From positions 17,237-81,236 of the forward strand of contig CAJTUC010000010.1 of the NCBI GenBank assembly GCA_910579395.1: a stretch of DNA of 64,000 bases, read 5' to 3'. Position numbers and translations under genes: made by a program. Below are positions 33,191-41,320 of this stretch, one piece after another; positions within the stretch are counted from its first letter, which is position 1, and every line of letters begins with the position of its first letter. The DNA comes from an uncultured Lachnospiraceae bacterium. Its GTDB lineage: Bacteria; Bacillota; Clostridia; Lachnospirales; Lachnospiraceae. The notes under the pieces were generated by a model, which did not search any database, was not told the DNA's origin, and worked only from the letters and a program-made list of their open reading frames with translations.

Positions 33191-34321
33191 TTACCTAATC
33201 GATATCCTCTCCATAACTTTCTCCACTCCCGCGACCACCCGGTCCATCTGTTCCATAGTCAGCGCCAAGCCACTTGGAATGTAAAATCCCTTCCTTGCCA
33301 GATACTCCGCCTGCGCATATCTCTCACCAGAAAACAATCCCGCCTGCTGATACACCGGCTGTTCATGCATACACCAGAAAAATGTTCGCGAACCGATTCC
33401 CTCCTCTGCCAACAATTTCTGCATCGTTCTATTATCAGCCTCAACACGCTCTTCCAAAACAATACCATATACCCAATAGATATTGTCCGCATACTCTGTT
33501 CTTTCAATCGGGAGTATCAGGCCCTTCAAATGTCTAAGCTGTTCTGTATAATACTTCCCCATTGCTCGCTTGCGTTCTACAAACTCATCCAGTCTCTCAA
33601 GCTGTGCCAGTCCGACTGCCGCCTGTAAATTCGTAAAACGGTAATTGTCACTAATCTCATCATGCACATAACGGACATCCTGCCTGAAACAGAGGTTCCT
33701 GAGCATCCTGCACCGCTCTGCAAGTTCCTCATCATCAGTCATAATCATCCCGCCTTCTCCTGTTGTGATATGCTTATTGGGATAAAAACTAAAAGTACTG
33801 ATATCTCCGAAACTCCCACAAGGCTTCCCATGATAAGTCTGCCCATGCATCTCAGCCGCATCTTCTATGACTTTCAAATCATATTTCTTTGCCAGTTCAA
33901 GAATCTTGTCCACATCTACCGGAAGTCCATATAAATGAACAATCATAATAGCTTTCGTCTTAGGCGTTATCTTTTCCTCAATTTCGTCTACATTCATATT
34001 CCATGAATGTATGTCGCTGTCAACCAATACTGGAACTGCTCCCAGCTTGGTCACTGCCATGGCGCATGATATGATTGTAAAGGTCGGCATGATAACCTGG
34101 TCTCCCTCGCCGATTCCGAGAGCCTGCACTGCTACTTCGAGCGCTGCCGTTCCGTTAGACACAGAAATCCCATATTTCCGTCCTGCTGCTGCGCTCATCT
34201 TTTTTTCAAATTCTTTAACAAAAGGTCCTTCCGAAGAAATCCAACCTGTATCAATACACTCACACAGATATTTTTTTTCGTTTCCATTTAATAAAGGCTC
34301 GTTTACTGGTATAAATTCCAT
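33191..34321 (-). CDS. DegT/DnrJ/EryC1 nucleotide-sugar aminotransferase, paralogue A
   Basis: 376 residues. PLP-fold type I: IDTGWISSEGPFVKEFEKKM, GISVSNGTAALEVAVQALGI, DQVIMPTFTIISCAMAV, VIEDAAEMHGQTYHGKPCGS and the PLP lysine in SFYPNKHITTGEGG at about residue 185. Such enzymes aminate a keto group of a dTDP- or UDP-sugar. The N-terminus FIPVNEPLLNGNEKKYL is characteristic of the 4-amino-4,6-dideoxysugar (perosamine/PglE-like) branch. It precedes the cupin gene. Confidence 0.92.
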   Translation of the reverse strand: MEFIPVNEPLLNGNEKKYLCECIDTGWISSEGPFVKEFEKKMSAAAGRKYGISVSNGTAALEVAVQALGIGEGDQVIMPTFTIISCAMAVTKLGAVPVLVDSDIHSWNMNVDEIEEKITPKTKAIMIVHLYGLPVDVDKILELAKKYDLKVIEDAAEMHGQTYHGKPCGSFGDISTFSFYPNKHITTGEGGMIMTDDEELAERCRMLRNLCFRQDVRYVHDEISDNYRFTNLQAAVGLAQLERLDEFVERKRAMGKYYTEQLRHLKGLILPIERTEYADNIYWVYGIVLEERVEADNRTMQKLLAEEGIGSRTFFWCMHEQPVYQQAGLFSGERYAQAEYLARKGFYIPSGLALTMEQMDRVVAGVEKVMERISIR

Positions 34322-34349
34322 ACAGCATCTCTATCCCCCATCTTTTTGA

Positions 34350-35462
34350 TTATTTTAACAATTCTTGAATATACTCATTAAGCTGCTCTGCTTTATTCTT
34401 ATAAGTATAATTTGCCAAGGTTTTCTTTTGCCCTGCAATTGCAGTTTCTTTCGCTTTCTCTGGATTTTCTAATAGCCATTTTGCCTTTTCCACCATATCT
34501 TCCATCGATTGATACACTACTATTTCACTATCAACATCAAAAATTTCTGCGTTTTCATTTCTATAATCCGTAAGCAGGCAGCTTCCAAGTCCGGTAACTT
34601 CAAACATTCTTACATTACCTGCACTCCCAACACTATCCCATATACTAGGAGCATGCATATTTACACATACATTATATTGGTTTAAAGCTGAATAATAATC
34701 CAATCCAAATAAACTTGCTTTTCTACTTTTCTCAACTTTATTAATTATATTTAAATACCTTTCATCTGCCTGTGTTTGATTATATATATCTCCATAAAAA
34801 GCATATGGCACATTCGACTCTCCTAATATATCCAGCATATCCAGTCTATTATTATGTGCATATTCCCCTATCACTATGCTTCCTGAAAAACAAACCTCAT
34901 TTTTTCTTTCAGTGTCAGGTAATTTATCTAGAATCTTAGGTTCAAAAGCATGTCTAAGCAAATATGCCGGTATGCCGCAATTTCTCATCATATTTACGAA
35001 ACTTTTACTGCCAGTATAAACCTGATCATATAAAGAAACATTTTGTTTAAACCTATCGTCTAATGTTGTAAAGTGGAAACCTACCAATTTGTTTATTGTA
35101 TGTACATATGTCTTTATAATCTTTGTCTCTTCTTTTGTAAACCTAGACATATCTGATATTAAAATAATATCAGGTGCAAATTCTTTTATCTGCATTAATA
35201 AAATATCAAAATATGATGTGCTTTTATATTCAGAACCCCATTTATCCTGCAAATTCCTGTTATTATAAAATATCACTTTAGACTCTATTCCCAATTTCTT
35301 TAACTGTGCATGGATAAAATTTGATTCTGCAAAACCATCCTCAACCAACATAAAAAATAATTCTTCATAAGATAATGTTTCTATATCCTTATGAGCATTA
35401 TAGAATCTTCTCAGGTATTGATCATATTGCGAACTTATTTCTAAAAGTTTATACTGTCTCAT
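34350..35462 (-). CDS. CgeB/DUF3880-like GT-B glycosyltransferase
   Basis: 370 residues if started at the ATG at 35462 (MRQYKLLEISSQYDQ), where GGAG lies nine bases upstream; the open frame continues to 35609 and overlaps the next gene, so the start is uncertain. Middle: FAPDIILISDMSRFTKEE, KLVGFHFTTLDDRF, YDQVYTGSKSFVNMMRNCG, and EVCFSGSIVIGEYAHNNRL. C-terminus: NMHAPSIWDSVGSAGNVRMF, EVTGLGSCLLTDYRNENAEI, the Glyco_trans_1_2 signature. Related to the enzyme at 56913. Acceptors of this family are often surface or spore proteins. Confidence 0.78.
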   Translation of the reverse strand: MRQYKLLEISSQYDQYLRRFYNAHKDIETLSYEELFFMLVEDGFAESNFIHAQLKKLGIESKVIFYNNRNLQDKWGSEYKSTSYFDILLMQIKEFAPDIILISDMSRFTKEETKIIKTYVHTINKLVGFHFTTLDDRFKQNVSLYDQVYTGSKSFVNMMRNCGIPAYLLRHAFEPKILDKLPDTERKNEVCFSGSIVIGEYAHNNRLDMLDILGESNVPYAFYGDIYNQTQADERYLNIINKVEKSRKASLFGLDYYSALNQYNVCVNMHAPSIWDSVGSAGNVRMFEVTGLGSCLLTDYRNENAEIFDVDSEIVVYQSMEDMVEKAKWLLENPEKAKETAIAGQKKTLANYTYKNKAEQLNEYIQELLK

Positions 35463-35586
35463 TTTTTTATTCTCCATTTTTAACGGTTTTGTATCTGTAA
35501 CATCCGGAATATCTTCCCTACTCAAATACATATGCACTGGTAAAAGACCATACTTATCTACGGCCCGCCTTCTTCCTCTAGGTTTT

Positions 35587-36327
35587 CTACACTTTATATA
35601 ATTCCTCACTCTTTATTATCTTTGATAAATCCCTCATATTCTCATCTATATTCTGATATCTATCAATGCGCGCGTTATTAATAAAATTCCACAGTACCCC
35701 TCTAATATCCAGTTCTTCCTTATGATACCAAAATGGGTGAGTCAATATCTGCAATCGGGGAAACACCGCGCTTTGTATAATCGTATCCACAGACTCCCGC
35801 CAGTGCATCCTTGAATCTGATAAATATTTGAACTCCCTAAAGAATTGAGTTCCATACGCATTCACCGCTCCAGTAATACTGATATCTGCATCTAAAATTT
35901 CCTTAGTAGGTCTATGGTATGAAAAATCGATAACTTTCTTCCCCAAAATTTCCGACAAAATATCCAGCTCTCTCTGAATATCCAACTCTATCCGATTAGC
36001 ATTTCCTGAATCTGCCGGATAGGCCATCTCATCAAAATGAATCCCTATTGTATGCCCCATATCCTGGACCTTACTCAATATTTTTCTGCTTTTATGGGAA
36101 TATAAATTATAAAAATTACTTGTCAGCAGTACAAAATATGTACTTCTGATTCCATTTCTATATTCCAGTTCTGCCATCTCCAAAGCTTTCTGCAGATCAT
36201 TGTCCACATCATGCCGCAAAATAACGCATCTGTCATATTCTTCCCAATCATGGTAATTCCCTATTTGATATCTATTTTCCTTCAATAAATTTATCAATTC
36301 AATGTATCCATCATAAGTAAATGTCAT
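35587..36327 (-). CDS. Polysaccharide deacetylase-like protein
   Basis: 246 residues; start 36327 after TAGGAGAAATAT. NodB-like barrel features: CVILRHDVDNDLQKALEMAE (metal-binding HDVD near residue 35), YFVLLTSNFYNLYSHKS, MGHTIGIHFDEM at about 113, and FSYHRPT. It has no signal peptide, so it would act in the cytosol, perhaps removing an acetyl group from a nucleotide sugar or glycan intermediate. It lies 9 bases after the aminotransferase gene. Confidence 0.75.
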   Translation of the reverse strand: MTFTYDGYIELINLLKENRYQIGNYHDWEEYDRCVILRHDVDNDLQKALEMAELEYRNGIRSTYFVLLTSNFYNLYSHKSRKILSKVQDMGHTIGIHFDEMAYPADSGNANRIELDIQRELDILSEILGKKVIDFSYHRPTKEILDADISITGAVNAYGTQFFREFKYLSDSRMHWRESVDTIIQSAVFPRLQILTHPFWYHKEELDIRGVLWNFINNARIDRYQNIDENMRDLSKIIKSEELYKV

Positions 36328-36336
36328 ATATTTCTC

Positions 36337-37455
36337 CTAAATCTTCCTAAAAATATCAATAACTTTTTTCAGATCATCTACACTTAAATACGGATGCATC
36401 GGCAGCGACAAACAGCTTCCGCATATTTTTTCCGTAACACTATAATCCAGTTCCTCAAAAACATATCCATTAAAAGCCCCCTGCATATGCATCGGTTTCC
36501 TATAATATACTGCCGTCGGAATTCCCATTTCTTTCAAAATATTTATTGCATGCCCTCGTTCCATATCATTTCTAAAACAGACTGTATACTGCGCCCAACT
36601 TGAATAAAAATCCGCTTTTATAACTGGCACTTTAAGAATTTCTGCCAAAAATTTTGTGTATTCCGCCGCTACCCAGTTGCACTTCTCTATCTCATCGTCA
36701 AAAAACTTTAGCTTTTCCAGCAATACTGCCGCCTGCAGCGTATCCAGACGTGAATTCATACCAATCCGCACATTGTCATACTTATCCGCACCTTTCCCAT
36801 GCACTTTATATGAACGGAGCAGGCCCGCCCATTCGTCATTATTCGTGAAAACTGCGCCTCCATCCCCGTAACATCCAAGCGGTTTTGCCGGAAAAAAAGA
36901 TGTTGTGGAGATATCTCCGAAACTACAGGCTTTTTTGCCTCCTATTTTACCGCCAAATCCCTGTGCACCGTCTTCCAAAATCAAAACACCGTACTTATCT
37001 GCAATCTGTCTAATTTGTACATAATCTGCAGGCTGTCCGAATAAATCAACCGCAACAATCACTTTGGGAGTTAAATCTGTTTTCTCTATAACATACTGAA
37101 TTACATTTTCCAGGCTTTGGGGACTGATATTATAGGTATTCTTATCTATATCCACAAATACAGGCGTTGCACCTACAAGCGGAACGACTTCCCCACTTGA
37201 AAAGAACGTGAAATCCGGTACAAAGACTGCATCGCCCTTTCCGATATTCCATGCCATTAAAGCAAGCTGCAATGCGTCTGTTCCATTTGCACAGGTAATG
37301 CAGTGCTTTACACCAACATATTCTGCAAGTTTTTCTTCCAGCCGTTCCACCTGACTTCCATTTATAAATTCAACATTATCAAGAACAGACTGTATCGCTG
37401 CGTCAATTTGCACTTTATGTAATTGGTACTGCTGTTTCAAATCCCTGAATTCCAT
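36337..37455 (-). CDS. DegT-type aminotransferase, WlbC/WbpE-like
   Basis: 372 residues, start 37455 with AGGAATAATGAT. N-terminus MEFRDLKQQYQLHKVQIDAA and NVEFINGSQVERLEEKLAEY are characteristic of WbpE/WlbC, the aminotransferase making UDP-2-acetamido-3-amino-glucuronate. PLP site: LEDGAQGFGGKIGGKKACS and the Lys in TSFFPAKPLGCYGDGGA. The WlbA-like oxidoreductase and WlbB-like acetyltransferase lie just upstream, so this is one pathway toward UDP-2,3-diacetamido sugar acid. The 3-keto substrate comes from the WlbA step. Confidence 0.88.
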   Translation of the reverse strand: MEFRDLKQQYQLHKVQIDAAIQSVLDNVEFINGSQVERLEEKLAEYVGVKHCITCANGTDALQLALMAWNIGKGDAVFVPDFTFFSSGEVVPLVGATPVFVDIDKNTYNISPQSLENVIQYVIEKTDLTPKVIVAVDLFGQPADYVQIRQIADKYGVLILEDGAQGFGGKIGGKKACSFGDISTTSFFPAKPLGCYGDGGAVFTNNDEWAGLLRSYKVHGKGADKYDNVRIGMNSRLDTLQAAVLLEKLKFFDDEIEKCNWVAAEYTKFLAEILKVPVIKADFYSSWAQYTVCFRNDMERGHAINILKEMGIPTAVYYRKPMHMQGAFNGYVFEELDYSVTEKICGSCLSLPMHPYLSVDDLKKVIDIFRKI

Positions 37456-37500
37456 ATCATTATTCCTGATCCTTTACATATATTCTTGCTGGATTTCCAA

Positions 37501-38280
37501 CTACTGTTTTTTTGTCTCTACATCTCGAACTACATTAGACCCCATCCCAATTACGCTATTGCTGCCAACAGAAATTCTATTTCGAATAGATGAATTCATA
37601 CCTACATAAGCATTATCACCAATATCTGCAAATCCTCCCACTATTGTTCCGGCTATTAATTCTACATTTTTGTGAATGTGTGCTTCATGACCGATATGTA
37701 TCAATACATCCAATTTTGCATAATCTTCGATAATCGTATCACCACAGCAGCCTGCTGAAATATTGTCATACGCACCTATTTCCACATGATTTCCTATAAT
37801 TACTCTTCCAAGTGTAGAAATTCTGTATTTATTACCATTCTCATCCTCACATATTGTAAAAGCGGGGGAACCAATGACTGCTTTTTCATTGCAGAAAAAA
37901 TTATCTCCTATTACTGCATTTTTAATTATACTTCCAGCCAGTATCACCGCATTCGAACCTATGGTAACATCATGCCCTATCAAGCATCCCGGTTCTACAT
38001 ATGAATTAAATCCTATCTGTACATTTTCACCCAAATAATATCCTGCATCGACCAGCACATACTTTCGTTTACTATCCATATTGCGCTTTTCTTCCGCAAA
38101 TACATTGACAAATCTGGCATACTCCAATTGCGGATTCCTGCAAAAAATGAAACAATTCTGCTTTTTTAGCTTGTCTGCAACCTCAATCCCTTCCTCTGTA
38201 AAAACAAGGCATTTTTGTAAACCATCTAAATTTTTTATCAAATGAGCAACCTTTTTTGATACATACATTGCTGTATTCAT
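37501..38280 (-). CDS. Left-handed beta-helix (hexapeptide) acyltransferase
   Basis: 259 residues. The N-terminal 80 residues look like a small alpha/beta domain; residues about 85-255 are hexapeptide repeats (YYLGENVQIGFNSYVEPGCL, IGHDVTIGSNAVILAGSIIK) with a loop (AFTICEDENGNKYRISTLGR) and the catalytic-type HIGHEAHIHKNV, as in LpxD-like N-acyltransferases. It resembles the LpxD-like protein at 55605. No good ribosome binding site precedes the ATG; instead the ATG overlaps the stop of a 27-codon ORF (ATGA). Probable role: N-acylation of an amino sugar. Confidence 0.8.
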   Translation of the reverse strand: MNTAMYVSKKVAHLIKNLDGLQKCLVFTEEGIEVADKLKKQNCFIFCRNPQLEYARFVNVFAEEKRNMDSKRKYVLVDAGYYLGENVQIGFNSYVEPGCLIGHDVTIGSNAVILAGSIIKNAVIGDNFFCNEKAVIGSPAFTICEDENGNKYRISTLGRVIIGNHVEIGAYDNISAGCCGDTIIEDYAKLDVLIHIGHEAHIHKNVELIAGTIVGGFADIGDNAYVGMNSSIRNRISVGSNSVIGMGSNVVRDVETKKQ

Positions 38281-38360
38281 TTTAGGATTACCATATAAGA
38301 GACACCATTAACTGTAAAATCATACCTTTCAGAAATATATTTGACATTATACTCAATCAT
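38277..38360 (-). CDS. 27-codon ORF overlapping the acyltransferase start
   Basis: An ATG at 38360 opens a frame (MIEYNVKYISERYDF...) ending in TGA that overlaps the acyltransferase ATG as ATGA. The peptide looks protein-like. It may be a translated leader that couples translation, or the true N-terminus of the acyltransferase separated by a frameshift. No function can be named. Confidence 0.25.
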   Translation of the reverse strand: MIEYNVKYISERYDFTVNGVSYMVILK

Positions 38361-38381
38361 GCTACACACCCGATGCACGCA

Positions 38382-38963
38382 TCAGGTATTGCCATCAAAT
38401 ACCCCCCTGTATTTCAAGACATTATTTTCCAACTTATATTCGCTTTTACAATTATTGCAGACAAGATCAGCCTTCAGTACCTGCCCACATTCACATACCC
38501 AACCAATCTGCCTTGCGGGTATTCCTGCCATCAAAGCATATGGTAATACGTCATGCGTCACTACTGCGCCCGCTGCTATTGTTGCAAACTCACCAATTGT
38601 ATGTCCACATAATATTGTACAATTTGCTCCCAGTGTTGCATCGTGTTTAACAAGAGTCCGTTTATACTCTTCTTTTTCTTTAGGGTATCTTGCCCTCGGC
38701 GCTATGTCGTTTGTAAACACCATTGATGGCCCGCAAAACACATAATCTTCTAATTCTACCCCCCTATACACTGACACATTATTTTGGATTTTTACGCCAT
38801 TACCTATCTTCACATTGTCGGCAATATTTACATTCTGCCCTAAAGAACAGTTTTCACCAACGATCGCTCCTGTTTGAACATGGCAAAAGTGCCATATTTT
38901 TGTATTGTCGCCAATATGTACATTATCCTCTACATAGCTGCTCTCATGTATATAAAAAGACAT
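38382..38963 (-). CDS. WlbB/WbpD-like N-acetyltransferase (hexapeptide)
   Basis: 193 residues from the ATG at 38963 (MSFYIHESSYVEDNVHIG), with GAAGGAAGG upstream; two earlier ATGs are less well placed. Hexapeptide repeats: IGDNTKIWHFCHVQTGAIVG, ENCSLGQNVNIADNVKIGNG, then FTNDIAPRARYPKEKEEYK and GHTIGEFATIAAGAVVTHDV. These match the WbpD/WlbB/FdtC group that acetylates the 3-amino group of a UDP-sugar acid. The C-terminal tail has two CxC/CxxC pairs (CECGQVLKADLVCNNC), a small zinc-ribbon-like element often present in this group. Confidence 0.9.
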   Translation of the reverse strand: MSFYIHESSYVEDNVHIGDNTKIWHFCHVQTGAIVGENCSLGQNVNIADNVKIGNGVKIQNNVSVYRGVELEDYVFCGPSMVFTNDIAPRARYPKEKEEYKRTLVKHDATLGANCTILCGHTIGEFATIAAGAVVTHDVLPYALMAGIPARQIGWVCECGQVLKADLVCNNCKSEYKLENNVLKYRGVFDGNT

Positions 38964-38964
38964 C

Positions 38965-40035
38965 TTAAAACCTTCCTTCATAATCAATTGTTGCACACTC
39001 TTTTAATGGTAATTTCACACTACATCCTTCTGCCGCAGACTTATATATTGCCAACACAAGCTCCAATGCCCGCTTTCCTTCCATAGCATTCACATATGGC
39101 TGCCTGTCTTGCTTCACAGCGTTGATAACATCGGCATACAAAGGTGTATGTCCATATCCATATACATTAGGTGGATTTTCATGAAATCGAGCCTTTACTT
39201 CTTCCGGATCATCAAGCAAATCTGAAAATCTCCATTCTTCTATCACATTGACAGATTGTCCTCCCGCCTTGACAGTTCCTTTTTCCCCAAATATGTATAA
39301 GGTTTCCTCCAAATTCTTAGGATATATATCTGTAGTTCCCTCAACAATTCCATAACTTCCATTTTTAAATTTAATCAATGCAATTCCCATATCTTCCGCT
39401 TCAATATATTCATGATTGAGCCTGTCCGTCATACCAATAACTTCATCAATCTCTCCTCCCATCATCCAACGTAAAAGATCAATGTTATGGATACACTGGT
39501 TCATCAATGCCCCGCCATCTTGTTTCCATGTACCACGCCAAGCTGCTCTATCATAATATTCATGATCCCGACACCATCTAATATGTGCCGTCCCATAAAA
39601 CAATTTCCCAAATCGGTTCATATCAACTGCTTCCCGGATAATCTGAACTGATTTATTGAATCTATTCTGGTGACATGCACAAACCTTTACATGATGTTTT
39701 ATGGATGCTGCAATAATTGCATCGGCATCCGCTATGGACAAAGCAAGCGGTTTCTCTACAATACAGTGACAGCCGTGTTCTATGCAAAATAGCGCTACCT
39801 CTGCATGTTTACCGCTCTCTGTGCAGATTGCTACAAGTTCCGGTTTTTCTTTTTCTACCATTTCCTTATAATCTGAATATTGGTTTACACTACTTCCCAA
39901 TTTAAATTTCAATATCTTATCGATCATACACGATGTTTCAATATCACAAATTGCCACAATTTCAAGTGCATTATTCTGTGCCGCCGCAATATGATTTGGT
40001 GAAATACGTCCGCATCCTATTAAAGCATATTTCAT
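38965..40035 (-). CDS. Gfo/Idh/MocA oxidoreductase, WlbA/WbpB-like
   Basis: 356 residues. NAD-binding N-terminus YALIGCGRISPNHIAAAQNN, then HCIVEKPLALS (the EKP motif at about residue 97) and the catalytic region GGALMNQCIHNIDLLRWMMG with Lys/His positions as in the family. N-terminal features ISPNHI and later FGKLFYGTAHIRWCRDHEYY are typical of UDP-GlcNAcA 3-dehydrogenase. It would oxidise UDP-N-acetylglucosaminuronate at C3, feeding the WlbC-like aminotransferase and WlbB-like acetyltransferase. The preceding step, UDP-GlcNAc 6-dehydrogenase (WbpA), is not in the window. Confidence 0.9.
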   Translation of the reverse strand: MKYALIGCGRISPNHIAAAQNNALEIVAICDIETSCMIDKILKFKLGSSVNQYSDYKEMVEKEKPELVAICTESGKHAEVALFCIEHGCHCIVEKPLALSIADADAIIAASIKHHVKVCACHQNRFNKSVQIIREAVDMNRFGKLFYGTAHIRWCRDHEYYDRAAWRGTWKQDGGALMNQCIHNIDLLRWMMGGEIDEVIGMTDRLNHEYIEAEDMGIALIKFKNGSYGIVEGTTDIYPKNLEETLYIFGEKGTVKAGGQSVNVIEEWRFSDLLDDPEEVKARFHENPPNVYGYGHTPLYADVINAVKQDRQPYVNAMEGKRALELVLAIYKSAAEGCSVKLPLKECATIDYEGRF

Positions 40036-40084
40036 ATACGTCTCATCCCCTTATTTAAATATATTATGATTCCTTTATCTGATG

Positions 40085-41287
40085 TCACGCATTTATTTTT
40101 TTGTAAATATCTGTTCCCACTTGTTCATCTTCCGCATTACATGCATCCGGATTTTTCATATAAAGCATTTTACCAAAAATTTCCTTATCCCATACATCAC
40201 TCTCGTAAAACACATTATTAACCAATCCCACATATTTCCTGATTGCACTATCGTCAATGCGGTAATCACACCACTTATAGATTAACTGTTCCGTATCAAT
40301 TTCCACAATTTGATTATTTTTTGTCGAAAAGAGGCCAAGATATCTATTCTCTCTTACATATTCAAATATATACTTCGCCTTAAAAACAGCTCTTCCCAAA
40401 AGGCTCTCTCTATTTTCACTTTCTTCAGCTATTTCAAATGCGTAAAGTTTATGGTTTCCTTTATCTGCATATACAATCTTATTTGTTTGAAATGGTATAA
40501 ACCAAATATATTCTCCCACCGCAACCGAATTCATAAACGCTGGAATTGAATAACAATCTGCTATATAATCCACTTCATCATCCGTATTTTCTTCAAAACT
40601 GTATATCCCAAATTTCTCTGGAAAATCAGAACATATCTCTATCTTATTCTCCACTTCGTTCCATACATATATTTCTTTATGATACCCGCCAATCCAAAAA
40701 TCCTTCCCGTCAAAGCAAATCGTATTGTATTTTCTTCCTATATTCGGAAGCTTATATTCTTTCACCCCTCTTGTGATTAAATCAAATCGGTAAATTTTTT
40801 CTGATGTTTCTGCTAAACAATATATAAAAGTTCCAGCCTTAGTACTCCTCGCTATTCCACCCTCTTTGCAAAGAATATAGTAATTTTCAATCTTTTTCTC
40901 TTTCGTATTTATTTCAATGATTTGCTTTAATCCAATTGAAACCGCATATATCTTATCATCATATTTCCACAAATCATGAATGCTCAAAGGTTCTTTATGT
41001 GGGTTAGCAATCGCAATTTCTGAAAATCTATCTTCTTCCATGCTATATACCCATATACTCCCCCCATCAACAGGCAGGCAATAAATATCATTCTGATATT
41101 TCATACAACGAGATGTCAGTCTGAATTTCGGCCATGCTTCATCAGGTATATCAATCATAAATTCACATATATCCCCGTCCATATTGTAGCAACAGAGTAT
41201 ATTTCGCGTTCCTATAACAAACCATGCCTTATTCGATTCAATCCACCAATTGTCACTCCATGGAAATATATTAAAATTATTTTCCAT
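40085..41287 (-). CDS. Cytosolic beta-propeller protein of unknown function
   Basis: 400 residues. It consists of repeated four-strand blocks with aromatic pairs (YQNDIYCLPVDGGSIWVYSM, YDDKIYAVSIGLKQIIEINT, AGTFIYCLAETSEKIYRFDL, GKDFWIGGYHKEIYVWNEVE, VGEYIWFIPFQTNKIVYADK), which suggests a six- or seven-bladed propeller. No signal peptide, catalytic motif or known family was recognised. It lies between the WlbA-like gene and the CitC-like multidomain protein, so it probably binds a glycan, a protein partner or a nucleotide sugar in the cytosol. Confidence 0.75.
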   Translation of the reverse strand: MENNFNIFPWSDNWWIESNKAWFVIGTRNILCCYNMDGDICEFMIDIPDEAWPKFRLTSRCMKYQNDIYCLPVDGGSIWVYSMEEDRFSEIAIANPHKEPLSIHDLWKYDDKIYAVSIGLKQIIEINTKEKKIENYYILCKEGGIARSTKAGTFIYCLAETSEKIYRFDLITRGVKEYKLPNIGRKYNTICFDGKDFWIGGYHKEIYVWNEVENKIEICSDFPEKFGIYSFEENTDDEVDYIADCYSIPAFMNSVAVGEYIWFIPFQTNKIVYADKGNHKLYAFEIAEESENRESLLGRAVFKAKYIFEYVRENRYLGLFSTKNNQIVEIDTEQLIYKWCDYRIDDSAIRKYVGLVNNVFYESDVWDKEIFGKMLYMKNPDACNAEDEQVGTDIYKKINA

Positions 41288-41320
41288 TTACTATATTCTC
41301 CCTTGTACTTCTCTATTACA

